Below are positions 1-10,640 of a stretch of 64,000 nucleotides of DNA, in pieces; position 1 is the first letter of the stretch; the number at the start of each line of letters is the position of its first letter. The notes under the pieces are model-generated. The model saw nothing but the letters and a program-made list of their open reading frames with translations, searched no databases and was not told the origin of the DNA. Both the position numbers and the translations under genes were made by a program. Source of the DNA: Limnanthes douglasii subsp. nivea (taxonomy: Eukaryota > Streptophyta > Magnoliopsida > Brassicales > Limnanthaceae); contig JAUPFV010000002.1 of NCBI GenBank assembly GCA_036936605.1, positions 266,980,770 to 267,044,769 of the forward strand, given 5' to 3'.

Positions 1-2612
1 AGAGATTGGTGAACAAAGCCTTTCCTGATCAAATTGGAAGAAATATGGAAGTATACATTGATGATATGATGGTGAAAAGTGTGGATGAACAACTACACTT
101 GGCAGACCTCCAAGAAAGTTTTGCTAACTTAATAAAAGTGAATTTAAAGCTAAATCCAGAAAAATGTGTGTTCGGAGTGCAGTCTGGGAAATTCATGGGT
201 TATATAGTAAGTGAACAAGGGATACAGCCCGATCCAGACCAGCTTAATGCTTTGTTCCAAATGGAACCTCCTCGGAATGTTAAAGAAGTACAACGGTTGA
301 CTGGGAGGTTGGCTGCTTTAAATCAATTCATCTCAAGGTCTTCGGACAGATGTGCCCCGGTTTTTCAAACTTTAAAGGGTGCAAAGGGATTTGATTGGAC
401 TTCACAGTGCGATGAGGCCTTCAATGAGATTAAGAAACATCTGTCCTCCCCCAAGACTTTATTTAAACCTGTTGATGGAGAGACACTCTTCATATACTTG
501 GCAGTTTCAAATTGTGCCATCAGTGCTGTATTAGTAAGAGAGGTGGATAATTACCCCCATCCGGTGTACTACATCAGCAAGAGCTTGATAGATGCAGAAA
601 AACGCTATTTAAATCTCGAAAAATTAGCATTAGCTTTGGTAATTGCTGCAAGGAATATGAGACCTTATTTTCAAGCTCATCCTATTATCGTCCGAACATC
701 TTTTCCCTTGAAGAATGTTCTTCAAAAGACAGACATTTCAAGTAGAATTACTAAATGGTTAGTGGAATTGGGAGACTTCGATATTGATTTTGCTCCTCGA
801 ACATCAATCAAAGCCCAAGCTGTAACGGATTTTTTAGTTGAATTCCACTCTGATAGGGATACAGAGCAGACTACTGAAATGAAAGACAAAAAGGTTAAGG
901 TCGTCCGGACAGATGGTGGATCCAGTACTATGGGGTGTGGTGCAGGGGTGTGCCTGACTTCTCCATATGGTGACAAAATGTACCAGGCTATATTTTTTGC
1001 TTTTAGGGCTTCCAATAATGAGTCCAAATACGAAGCAGCTATAACTGGTTTAAAGTTAGCTTATATTTGTGGGGCCAAAAGGGTCAAGCTGATGAGCGAT
1101 TCCCAGCTTCTTATCCACCATGCACAAGGTCAATCTGAGGTCAAAGAGGAGCAACTAGTGAAGTAATTACTTCTTCTGAAAAATGAGGCACTTAAGTTCA
1201 AAATCATTGTTTATGAGCATATACCCCGGACAGAGAATGAACTAGCAGATTCCTTGGCAACCATAGCATACACTGAGTCATATCCTTGGATCCATGTGCT
1301 GGAGTGCCCTTCCATTCAACTCAATGTGAGCAAAGAGGAAGAAATTTTCGATGTACAGATGAAACAACCTCAAGATTGGAGATTCCCTCTCCTGGAGTAT
1401 CTCTCCGATGACATCTTGCCTCCGGATAAATCACTAGCAAGAAAAATGAAGCACAAAGCTCGTGGTTTTATCGTACTAAGGGACGTTCTGTATAAAAAGT
1501 CTTACAGTAAACCTCTTTTGCGATGTTTGGGAGATGATGAGTCTCAAGTAGTCATCTCCGAATTGCATGATGGCGAGGGATCAGCTCACTGTGGATTCAG
1601 GGCTCTAATAAGGAGAGTTTTATTGGCTGGCTATTATTGGCCCTTTATAATGCAAGATGCGAAGGAGCTGGTAAGAAGGTGTGATCCGTGCCAGAGATAT
1701 AGTAATGAAATTCATGTCCCAGCCATCCCTTTAGAGTCAATTTCTGAGCCAATACCTTTTGCTCGATGGGGATTGGATTTGATGGGACCTCTTCCTATGA
1801 CATCTGGAGGGCGCAGAACTATAATTGTTGCCATAGATTACTTTTCGAATTGGGTTGAAGCAGCCCCCCTGGCAGGAACAACATAAAAAGCTGTCATAAA
1901 ATTCATTTTATCCAACATTTGTTGCAGATTTGGTGTTCCACAAAAGATAACGACAGACGATGGGCCACAATTCGACAACAAGGAAATGGAGAGTTTATGT
2001 GCCTCAAGGGGTATACAACATTGTTTCTCTTCACCTTTCCACCCACAAGCGAATGGTCAGGTTGAAGTGGCTAACATAACTATATTGTCCGGTTTATGGA
2101 ATAATTTGGAAGGGGCTGCTGGGAAGTGGCCTAACTATTTACAAGAGGTTTTGTGGGCCTACCTGACTACTCCTAGGGCTGCAACACAAGAGTCACCCTT
2201 TGCCTTAGTCTATGGGATGGACGCCATAGCCCCCATAGAGGCAACTCTCCCTTTTTTTCGAGTTCACAACTTTTCCGAACGCGCCAACGAAGTAGCAATC
2301 AGGGGTCAGCTTGACCTAATAGAGGAAAGACGAGTTAAGGCTCACCTTAGAGCTGCACACTATCAAGGTTTGATGAGAATCAGGTTTGCTTCTAGAGTTA
2401 GAAGAAGAGATTTTTAGCCAGGGGACAAGGTACTAAGAAAGGTATTCTTACACACCAAAGAGAAGTTGCTCGGCAAACTAGCCCTAACTTGGGAAGGACC
2501 TTATATGGTCATTGAAAGACTCAAACCTGGAACATACTGGCTAGAAGATAAAGATGGAAGGGTTTTAAATCACCCTTGGAATATTGAGCATCTCCGAATG
2601 TACTTGGAGTAG
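1..2612 (+). pseudogene. pol: gypsy pol (RT-RNaseH-aRNaseH-integrase), three in-frame stops
   Basis: One reading frame runs from the window edge to a TAG at 2610-2612, broken only by stops at 1164-1166 (TAA), 1884-1886 (TAA) and 2415-2417 (TAG), with no frameshift between them. The reverse transcriptase active-site motif YIDDMMVKS is coded near 51-78. It is followed by the thumb/connection, an RNase H with LAVSNCAISAVLV, and a second RNase H with TDGGSS, NESKYEA and SDSQL. The integrase has an HHCC zinc finger (HDGEGSAHCG ... CDPCQ) and the catalytic core residues GLDLMGP, TTDDGPQFD and NGQVEV. A C-terminal chromatin/GPY-like part (LTWEGPYMV) closes the protein. The frame enters from the left edge, so the first visible codon is not a start. 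The second and third stops could come from CAA/CAG by C-to-T change; that is inference. Confidence 0.9.
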
Positions 2613-3092
2613 AAGCTAAAGTCCATGTAAATATTTGGGGGCATACTCTTTCCTACCCTGGTGGCACGGGGAGGTTTTAATGAGGTGTCCGGGCTTTTTA
2701 ATAAAATTTGATTCCTTCTTAATTTTTTTTGAAGTGTTCTTACTTTGTTTTTTGTCATACCATCCAGATTGAATTAATGGAATGATGACTACTTAAACAT
2801 TTTGTCATCAGAGAATTTAAACACTCTCACTTTAGAATGCTTATGAAATAAATAAGGGTTATTTAAACACTAGCCACCAAAATTGAAACAAACTATGAAA
2901 GGATGCAAGAGTTGTTCAAAACAAAGATATTCATTGAAATAACCTAAGTTCCTTGGCCTTCCAAGGACTTTTAAATTGTCAAACAAAACAAAAGATCTAT
3001 CCGGTCAAATGCCTGACACAATAACAAATATGTCTTGGCCTTCCAAGGACTTTAGTTCAGGTAACATGAAAAGTGAAAAGATAATTCATAGT
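2613..3092. other. noncoding spacer between pol and antisense gene
   Basis: No coding frame is supported. A G-rich patch (TTTGGGGGCAT, about 2635) follows the pol stop, as is common after pol in this clade. A 20-bp stretch containing CCTTGGCCTTCCAAGG occurs twice, near 2950-2970 and 3032-3053. Each copy can fold as a short hairpin (CCTTGG / CCAAGG arms). It lies at the 3' end of the antisense gene, so it might act in 3' end formation of that transcript, which is speculation. Confidence 0.5.
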
Positions 3093-4634
3093 TTAAGACT
3101 GAGCCTTTGAAGATGGCTCAGCCTCACTTGTCTTCTTCTTCTTCTTGGGATCGTCTTTCTCTTCGTGAGGACCCTCCCCGGTGTTTTCTTCTTTGTCAGA
3201 GGAGGAAGCACTAGAATAATCATGCAAGTCTCCATCAGCCATGGTGTGGAAGGGAAGGTCTTCGTACTCTACATGAAGCCACAAATCTCCCAGGTTCCTC
3301 TTCGGGAACTTCTCATGAAAGAGCAAGACCATGTCCGATTTCACCTTGGCATACATTTGCTCTTGAGTGTCTATTACGTTGTTGGCATAAGCATCGATCT
3401 TGGCCTGAATTTTGGCCTCCTGCTCTCTTAGCAGATCAGTTTTCTCCTCTGCGGACTTGGACACTGTGTTCTCGAGCTCAATTTTGTCACTTGTAAATTT
3501 GTGAATGACTTGATCCTTGGCCTTTGCCTCCTCTTTCGAAGAGGTGAGATCTTTCTCCAATCCGGACAGCTTCTCCCGGAGCTCTTTGATAGTGTCTTTT
3601 GAAGTGGCAACCTTTGTAATCCACCCCTCTTGGCTCTTCTTTAGCTCCTCGTTCTCTCCCTTCAGAATGTCAGCATGTTGAGTGGCAGTAAGAAGGTCAT
3701 CAGACAGTTTCTCTTTGTCAGATTTGAGATCTTTGATGATATCTGCCTGACCTCGAACTTGTTTCTCCAAAACAAGCATTGGCTGAACATTACTTAATAT
3801 GGAGTGAGCTATAATATCCCTTTCACTTGAAACAGTAAAAGTCTTACCATTAAAAGTGACGGTGTTCGAAGTACTTGGAAGGAGGTAAGGCCCAGCAAAA
3901 TCGTCTTTGGGAAGGTTGGCAAAATATTCACCGAGTCCATCGAGCCATGTAATGTCAACACCATCGATGCTAAGGTCTCCTCCTCCGACCTCGTCGGTGT
4001 GAAAGTCACCAGGAATCTCCTCTGCTCTTGTCGGATCAGTAGGGTCTACAAGGGGGAAAGGCTCCAAAGTCCGGAGAGAGAGTTCATCACCCCTGGAGGT
4101 CTTTTTCTTCTTAGCCTCCCTGTTCTTGCTTTCTACTCCCCGTTTTTTGTCTCTCTTGGGAGCCCTTGGGGGTTTTGGGGATTGAACCTCTTCCCTAACA
4201 CTCTCCTTCTCCACCACTTCTAAGAGAGCAGCATCGATTTGGCTTGGGGTTGGCCCCTCTGGATTTGTTAGAGCAGCCTCCTCCACCTCGGCAGGGTTAG
4301 CTTCACCTACAACCTTCTTGCCTTTCTTTTTCTTGACTTTCATTTTACTCGGGGCCTTGGCCCGGCCTGGCAAGTAAAGTGACCCATCCGGTTCGTGTGT
4401 TCTCTTGAGGACTACATCTGGAGGGGGTGGAGTGATGAGTTCTTCCCAGGTCAAATCCCTCCGGCCAGTAGTGTTCCAGAGGTGAGACCTTACCAAGTTG
4501 CCTCCTGTGAAAGCATCGTGAAACCGGTTTCCCCATTTTTCAGCAGCCCAAGTGTTGATCTTGGTACAAGTAATCTGTCCGCCCTTTAGGTAGTCACTAA
4601 AGTCTTTGGGCAGCACTGCTAAGAAAAAAGACAA
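3093..4634 (-). CDS. antisense accessory protein, C-terminal coiled-coil part
   Basis: A 513-codon open frame. The first ATG is at 4634, but the probable splice acceptor lies about ten bases inside the frame, so the real N-terminus may be an exon junction. The N-terminal part (LPKDFSDYLKGGQITCTKINTWAAEKWG) looks like the continuation of the upstream domain. It is followed by a Lys-rich linker with KKKKGKK and EAKKKKTS basic patches, possible nuclear signals. A long coiled coil follows (about residues 280-420, rich in K, E and L heptads), then an acidic Ser-rich tail with DDPKKKKK. No stop interrupts it, in contrast to pol on the other strand. Function unknown. Confidence 0.6.
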   Translation of the reverse strand: MSFFLAVLPKDFSDYLKGGQITCTKINTWAAEKWGNRFHDAFTGGNLVRSHLWNTTGRRDLTWEELITPPPPDVVLKRTHEPDGSLYLPGRAKAPSKMKVKKKKGKKVVGEANPAEVEEAALTNPEGPTPSQIDAALLEVVEKESVREEVQSPKPPRAPKRDKKRGVESKNREAKKKKTSRGDELSLRTLEPFPLVDPTDPTRAEEIPGDFHTDEVGGGDLSIDGVDITWLDGLGEYFANLPKDDFAGPYLLPSTSNTVTFNGKTFTVSSERDIIAHSILSNVQPMLVLEKQVRGQADIIKDLKSDKEKLSDDLLTATQHADILKGENEELKKSQEGWITKVATSKDTIKELREKLSGLEKDLTSSKEEAKAKDQVIHKFTSDKIELENTVSKSAEEKTDLLREQEAKIQAKIDAYANNVIDTQEQMYAKVKSDMVLLFHEKFPKRNLGDLWLHVEYEDLPFHTMADGDLHDYSSASSSDKEENTGEGPHEEKDDPKKKKKTSEAEPSSKAQS

Positions 4635-4706
4635 GACCAGTCAGTTTAAGCAAATTCGATAAAAGTAGAAAAAAGAATATAAAATAGGAGCCTTACGATC
4701 ACTCCT

Positions 4707-5420
4707 CTATCTGCTGGTGAGGAGACTTGGATTGACTCCGGCTTTGATTTTCCTCCCGTTCTCCCAAGCACCACTTACGAACAGGAATTGAGTCCTCCAA
4801 TTTCTCTCCGACTCAAGCAGATCGTCCACTGCTTTATAATCATCACCCATGTTGAAGTGATAAAAGGGAATGTGGTGGTTTCTACAGAGACTGGCTATAG
4901 CTGCAAACTCCTCTATTGGTAGAGGAATCCCGGAGAGCCTGGAGGCCATAATGGAGGCCATAAGTGTGTACCAGGGATTGGGGCTCAGTTGACTAGGGCA
5001 GAGCTTGATAAGGTGGAAATACCTAACTATCTCCGGATCTAAGGGAAACCTTAGACCCCAGTTAAAAATCTCAGTGAAAATGACTATTTCATTGCGTTTG
5101 CAGTCCATTGGGGTTTCGGGGTCTATGGGGATTCTTATCTTCACGTTCTCTGGAATTCCCCACTTCGTACGCATCCGACCCAACTCAGCTGTATGGATGA
5201 AGGTATAGTTGATTTTTTTTAAAGCAAGAAGGTATTTAACGTTTACCTTGTGGAAACAAGGTCCCACTTTTCCTTCGAGGCACTCCGGCAGATCCGGATG
5301 CCTTAAGCACATCTTTTCCTTGCCCTTATCCTTCTGGGCAGCAACAGCACCACTAGTCTGTTCGGAAGGTTCGGACTCGAATGGAGCCTCTTCGATAGAG
5401 TCCTCCATTATTTCCTCCAT
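4707..5420 (-). CDS. antisense accessory protein, gypsy-type 'Transposase_28'-like domain
   Basis: Codes for 237 aa. After an acidic leader comes a globular part (about residues 50-215) with LRFPLDPEIVRYFHLI, LSPNPWYTLMA and a conserved W near WRTQFLFVSGAW. This pattern resembles the plant family named 'putative gypsy type transposon' (Pfam Transposase_28), which accompanies Tat-lineage retrotransposons; I rely on pattern memory. A strong donor-like GTAAGT lies inside the last conserved motif (antisense strand near 4776), and an acceptor-like TTTTTTCTTAG lies just before the next open frame (near 4624). The gene may therefore be spliced into the downstream frame instead of ending at 4707. It is not a transposase in any shown biochemical sense. 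Confidence 0.6.
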   Translation of the reverse strand: MEEIMEDSIEEAPFESEPSEQTSGAVAAQKDKGKEKMCLRHPDLPECLEGKVGPCFHKVNVKYLLALKKINYTFIHTAELGRMRTKWGIPENVKIRIPIDPETPMDCKRNEIVIFTEIFNWGLRFPLDPEIVRYFHLIKLCPSQLSPNPWYTLMASIMASRLSGIPLPIEEFAAIASLCRNHHIPFYHFNMGDDYKAVDDLLESERNWRTQFLFVSGAWENGRKIKAGVNPSLLTSR

Positions 5421-6046
5421 TATTGAGGAAGGGTCTTGGTGAGAGGGGAGTTTGGAGTTGGTTGAGTCTGACCATTGGACTGATGAGCTTCAGCGCTCTC
5501 CTGCACTCTAGCCTCCGGCTGGGGCTCTGATGTGGAGGTTTCTCTTCGGGGGTTTAAGCCAGTAGCCTCCGGACCGGACAGCCTGTCCTTGGGTGCTTTT
5601 ATGGGTGCTTCTGACCATGTACTGCTATCTCTGGCACCTGATTTCGAAGGGGTGCCTTTAGAGGCCTGCCCTTTAACCAGTCGGCCTTTTCTTCTCCCAA
5701 CGAGCTTTATGGGAGAAGTTTTATCATCTGACCCCATGGTTAAGAATGGGGAAGGTTTTTTAAAACTAGTAACTGTTAAGCCTGGTTCAATAGTGGGTTC
5801 TGACTCTTGAACCGATGAACCTGAGACAATAGGGGAAAGGCTGGTTTGAAACAATCTCTTCGGTCTGACACTCTTTGTAGAAGATGAAACCTGGTCAGGC
5901 TCTGTAGTTGAAGTTGCAGGTTTGTCGATGGGAGAGGCAGGTAAGCCTGCTGCAATGTGCTTCTCCCTTTCAACTTTTTGTGCTTTTTCTAATTCAGATA
6001 GATTGAGCCATCCGCCTCTGATTAAAGCGTTCCTAGCCGTGAACAT
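5420..6046 (-). CDS. antisense accessory gene of Tat element, N-terminal piece
   Basis: Reads antisense to pol. The frame is open from a TTG at 6052; the first ATG is at 6046 and is the better start. It codes for about 208 aa of Ser/Thr/Pro-rich, poorly ordered sequence after a short hydrophobic N-terminus (MFTARNALIRGGWLNLSELEKAQK). The stop codon overlaps the ATG of the next frame (TAATG at 5420), and the two frames differ. The ancestral gene was therefore either frameshifted here or translated from separate starts or a spliced message. Extra antisense frames between pol and the 3' LTR are known in Tat elements. The function is not known. Confidence 0.55.
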   Translation of the reverse strand: MFTARNALIRGGWLNLSELEKAQKVEREKHIAAGLPASPIDKPATSTTEPDQVSSSTKSVRPKRLFQTSLSPIVSGSSVQESEPTIEPGLTVTSFKKPSPFLTMGSDDKTSPIKLVGRRKGRLVKGQASKGTPSKSGARDSSTWSEAPIKAPKDRLSGPEATGLNPRRETSTSEPQPEARVQESAEAHQSNGQTQPTPNSPLTKTLPQ

Positions 6047-6052
6047 AAACAA

Positions 6053-6490
6053 CCAAATTAAAGAACTTGTGTTTGAGAGAGAAAGCTCTGAAAATTAGCA
6101 AAGTGAAAATGAAAGTGATAGTAAAACAGTGGAAAAGTGTTTTAATTTATAGTAAACCCCAAAAATAAGTTTTGATTCCTAGGAGAATTCGAAAAGATTT
6201 GCAATGATTAAGAGACGGCGCTGATGTCACCTTCATTAATGAAGAGGTTGCTTTTCAGAGAAGGTGGGTGCAAAATTCAAGGTGAAAAATGGCTAAAGTA
6301 ACGAACCAAAGTGAGACACGTGTCCCATGAACTTTCGCAAAAAACCGTTCAGGTTCAAAGAGATTTTTTCAGTCCGGATTAAACCATAACACAGTTCGAA
6401 AGACCTGTCTGGATGAAACTATCACTGACAACAGACTGTTTTTCAGGTTTTGACAAAGGTTTTTGAACAAACACCTAAAAAAGGGGCTAC
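6053..6490. other. noncoding region upstream of antisense gene and before 3' LTR
   Basis: AT-rich, without a coding frame. It contains the purine run AAAAAAGGGG just before the presumed LTR start, a plausible polypurine tract for plus-strand DNA synthesis. On the antisense strand this is where the promoter of the accessory gene would lie; I see no clear TATA box for it. Confidence 0.4.
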
Positions 6491-6908
6491 TGATTAGTCT
6501 GGATTCTATTACCATTACGGACAGGGACAGTTCGGGCAAAAACTACCTAACCGGACAGGGCAGTTCGAACACCTCATCCATTAGACTGTTCGAACAAGAA
6601 CTAAAGTACTTAAAACCTAAACACTTCTTGACTAAGCTGTCTGCTCTCCCACTAAGAGCTCATGGGTCCTTGAACTTGACCCGGGTCCATTAAACATGAC
6701 CCGAAAGCCCATAAGGCCCATATATAAGGGTATAAATACCCAACCACCAACATTAAATGAGGGTAATAAAAATTAAATACAACCAGACTGCTTAATTCTC
6801 CCTCTACTCACTACTTAAACATTAAATACTTACAAACTTCCACAAAACTCCAAACAAAAATTACAAACTTACCCTCAGACGAAAATAAACCTCACCGGGT
6901 TGCAGTCA
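6491..6908 (+). repeat. probable 3' LTR of the gypsy element
   Basis: It starts TGATTAG directly after the purine run and is placed to end at GCAGTCA, giving TG...CA borders and about 418 bp. Inside is a clear promoter: overlapping TATA boxes TATATAAGGG and TATAAATACC at 6721-6740. Degenerate copies of a GACAGTTCGAAC motif occur at about 6520-6600. The 5' LTR is outside the window, so both borders are estimates from sequence shape only. Confidence 0.5.
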
Positions 6909-7948
6909 CTAAATCGGTACTAAAATATGAATAATTTAATTATAAAAACTTAAAATGTATTCATTGCAACAAAACAACATGTTACAATAAAATATTAAGC
7001 ATGTTACAAATTCGTTGTAATAAATTATCCAAAATTGGCTTCACATGACAAACAATCGTTGTCGCAAATTCTTTATAAACATATTGCTACTGATAATTGA
7101 TTAGCCACAGATTAAATGGCCGATTGTAAAATATTAATTCCCTAGTAGTGTCTAACTGAATTTCATGGATTAGAGAGGCATCAAACTAGCTTTCGTCTCG
7201 AATCCACCACATTTAACATTCTTACTTCAGTGCAATAATATACCACGTCTAGAGAAATCGTAATGCAAGAATTTTTTGTTCTCTTTCCGACTTTGTCTCT
7301 CTGTATCGCATAGTATGTTTTTTTAATCTTTGATTCAGATTATTTGGTACAAAGGTTGTCTGGTCAATCTAATCTCAACTTGAATTTTAACTTATATTTG
7401 TTGTTTGCAGTCTCGACCCCTTCGTGTTGTGGATTTCTTTATTTAATGTTCGACTCAACCAAACTATAATTTTGTGTTGTTCATGTTACATTGATTACAT
7501 GAGATTTTTTGGACCATTCCAATACTACCAAACATTTCTCTTAGATATTTATATTTTGGTGTACTTTTGTACAGTTTTGGGTCAAACTCTTTATCTTATT
7601 TATCCTTATCGATCTTTAAAATGTACTATAAATATTATAAAAACAATTTTAGTTATTTAATTTATTTTGTATCAAAAAAGAAATAAATTTTAAGAGTTTA
7701 AAAATAGGTTTTTTTATATTTTTCGAGTGTCCATAAATCAATGTAAAAGTGGGTTAGGATATATTTTAAAAATATATAATTAATGAAATCTAATTAATAT
7801 TGGTTGATATACAAATTTACTCATCGTTCAACATTAATAAATTATTTAGTGTATTGTTTAAATTTTCTTTTTATAATAAAACTAGCTATTTATTTGATAT
7901 ATAAATATCATTTGTACAATATCTATTTGTCTTATGGTACTCATCTAA
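6909..7948. other. AT-rich intergenic DNA, nothing identified
   Basis: No coding similarity seen on either strand. One 78-codon frame at 7424-7660 has no recognisable family or motif and is hydrophobic only because the DNA is T-rich. Confidence 0.6.
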
Positions 7949-8789
7949 GGGAAATGAAACCATAAGTACCTACTCACGAAATATACTGTCATCTAGTATC
8001 CAAACCATCATTCATGCTTACTTAAGATTCGTCTTAACTAAATAACTCTACTTCAATACCCAATTGTTTTTTAATACCCTAAATACCATATACCAACTAT
8101 ATAAGCTTAATTATTATGAGAGGCTACTTTTTTTCCTCCTATTTGATATTTTAAACACTTAAATTTGTTTATAGCTTTCTATATCTTTCACTTCGTACCT
8201 TAAAAAATTACCCATTTTCCAAAAAACATTCCTCAGGTGATTAGAGTTTTACATCGACGACTCTACCTACTTGGTAGCGTGATTTTATCGACGGAGATGA
8301 CGATCGTGAACCACCGACGAAACATCATTGGATTTTGTGTGTAGGTTATTTCATCATAGTTTATTGATTTCACATTGTTTCACTATCAGAGTTTTTTTTA
8401 TTTCAGGTTATTTCATATGGGCATCATCGCATATTTTTTTGGCTAGGTGATTCATGAGTCATGTGAGGTTTTGTTTTGTTGTGACACTTCGATTCTTGTT
8501 CTCTTTTTTATTTTTTTCGAAATTGAATGTGTAACAATACGATTTCATGGGATTTCGTTGTATGCTAAGTTATAAAATGCTTATATTATGTATTTAATTC
8601 AGTTATTATAGTTGTTTTGGGTGTGGTAGAACATATGAAACCGAGATTAGAGTTTATATGAAACTATGGTTAACGATTCGAGATTAGTTGAAGAAGATGT
8701 GAGATACACACATTTCTTCTTGATGTATCTGGTCATAATCATGCACATGCGGTTTTTTCGTTGATTTACTACACGATACCTTTGTTGAC

Positions 8790-9000
8790 ATGGCTATGCA
8801 AGTTGTGCTCATTAATCGAAATGTTGTTCTTTGTATATTCAACAACGTGAGTTATGTTCATTAATAGAAATGTTATTTATTTGTATATTGAAAAAAGCGA
8901 GTTTTGTTCATTATTAGAAATGTTTTTTCCTTGTATGTTCAAAATGCGAGTTGTATTATACCCTTACGCGCGAGTTTAGGGTTGTTAAACATGTGAGTTA
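8790..9000 (+). repeat. degenerate tandem repeat in MULE 5' region
   Basis: Units of about 55-60 bp with the core CGAGTT(A/T)TGTTCATTA followed by GAAATGTT...TTTGTATATTCAA occur at least three times. By position this matches the repeat-filled 5' UTR intron of the intact MULE; the acceptor-like TGCAG just before the transposase start (about 9050) is shared between the copies. The repeat sequence itself differs from that of the intact copy. Confidence 0.6.
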
Positions 9001-9057
9001 TCTTATGACAGCCAAATACTCCTAACTATTCATTTCTTGTTTAATGCAGGGTGATAT

Positions 9058-10164
9058 ATGTATAATCCACGAGTTTGTATTTTTAAATACGGTCACCAAA
9101 CTGAAATCCTTTTACCGAGTTTGAAAACTTTCAAAATATTCAAGAGTATATTCAAAGCAGATGAGACGAACTAGTCAGAGGTAACTACATTATTACCTAC
9201 TCCTACGATGATCACAAGAATTGTTTGTTTAATAATGAGAATGATTTTATCGGTTTATAGGTATATCTTGACGTGGAGCGTTTAATAAGTGTTAGTTTTG
9301 TTATAGAATAATAATTCATTGATAAGGTTGTTGGTGAAAAGCGTAAAAAGCCTAACGTAAGTTTGAGAGAACCCTCTAATACTCAGCTGACTAGTGGGGA
9401 GAGTAGTAATGGTTTAGTTAATTTAGATCACAGAAAAAAAATCTATTGCTGGTTGGGTTGATGTTATCATAGGTGTTGGTCAATTTTTTATGAAAGTGTT
9501 GCAGCTATAAGATTATCTTTATGTCGATATGCCTTAAAAAATGTTTTTTCTTTCAAATACATGCATAGTACAATAAGCAAGATCACTGCAAATTGTGAAA
9601 ACAAAGTCTCAACTGGTTGTAAATGGAGACTTTATGCATCACTTGATTCCAGCACCGGTTTCATGACGATTAGGCGGTTTGTTGAACGACATACTTGCAG
9701 CCCCGTTTTCTCCAAATAGCGTCAAGGCATTTAATATCGGTTTTGATTACAGAAGAAATTCATGATTTTATTAAGACATGTCATATGGTGTCGGCGAAAA
9801 GTATACAATCCTTTGTTAAATAGGACTTCGGTTTAGATGCCTTATTTAAAGTTTTTAGACTATGTTATGGCTGTTAATATGCTGAATTTTAAATGTTCTT
9901 GCGGTGCATGGCAACAAGATTATTTTACATGTTCTCACGCTTTAGCGACAATACAATCGACTCAGTATGGCGTTGATAGATTAATTATTCACGGTTAACA
10001 ATTACAAGTCAACTTACTCTTTTAGCATACTAGTTATAACCAATTTTAACAAATGATCAAACTCCAATTATTCGTGAGAGTCAGAAATAACAACCAAGTT
10101 GTTGAGGTGTGGTCATTTTTCGAAAGTAGGCCATAACAAAATGACCTATGAGGTTCCACATTAA
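9058..10164 (+). pseudogene. MULE transposase pseudogene, catalytic core deleted
   Basis: Starts with an ATG coding for MYNPRVCIFKYGHQTEILLP, aligning with the intact copy's N-terminus (MSRPKVCIFKLGTET). In-frame stops and frameshifts follow. The DNA-binding region is recognisable (GCKWRLYAS-like at about 9615-9650 and HTCSPVF-like at about 9690). At about 9838 the sequence jumps from the part matching 41,880 to the part matching about 43,070. This removes roughly 1.2 kb, including all three DDE positions. The SWIM zinc finger (CSCGAWQQDYFTCSHAL-like, about 9895-9950) and the C-terminal zinc knuckle (CGHFSKVGHNK, about 10,105-10,145) remain. It cannot be a functional transposase. Confidence 0.85.
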
Positions 10165-10640
10165 TATACAAACTATGCAAGTTATTTGTATTACATTTGC
10201 ATGATTTTAGTTACTTTTAAACTGTGCGAGTTATTTGTATTCCTTACGTGCGAGTTGTTTGTATATTTAACATTTTGAGTTTTAAGTCTATCACTAGTTC
10301 ATTGTCGCTATTATTATGCGATATACGTATATTTTTTCATACTGCGCGATTTTTTTTATTCTTTTTACGATTCGATATATTTGTAAATTAGACTCGCGTG
10401 ATTTTATTAAATATTATACGGGTGCGGTTTGTTTGTAATTCAATCACGCTAGTTATTATATTTTTCACACTTTGAGTTTTATGTCTATCACTAGCTCCTT
10501 GTGTATATAACTATGCGAGATAGATGCATGTTACACAACGTGTTTTAAAGAAATATTATGATTGCACAAGTTATTTCTTATCTGATCGTGCAAGTTATTT
10601 GCAAATTTAACCATCATAATTCTAAGTCAACGTTTATCAC
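10165..10640 (+). repeat. degenerate repeat array, GCGAGTT(A/G)TTTGTAT core
   Basis: The motif TGCGAGTTATTTGTAT and variants recur every few tens of bases, mixed with TTTTGAGTTTTAAGTCTATCAC, which occurs twice. It lies just 3' of the transposase pseudogene, where the intact MULE also has a repeat array but with a different core motif. Same architecture, different sequence. Confidence 0.6.

Larger units (their letters stand above)
1..6908 (+). mobile_element. Ty3/gypsy LTR retrotransposon, Tat lineage, 3' part
   Basis: The window opens inside a gypsy element. Order seen: end of reverse transcriptase, RNase H, a second RNase H-like domain, integrase, a noncoding spacer, a long antisense accessory reading frame (about 6046 to 3093), a purine run (AAAAAAGGGG, around 6475-6485) that could be the polypurine tract, and a probable 3' LTR (about 6491-6908). 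Two RNase H domains in tandem and an antisense gene between pol and the 3' LTR are features known from the Tat clade (Ogre/Retand-like elements). The 5' part, including gag and protease, lies outside the window, so the target site duplication cannot be tested. The pol frame is interrupted, so the copy cannot be autonomous. Confidence 0.85.
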
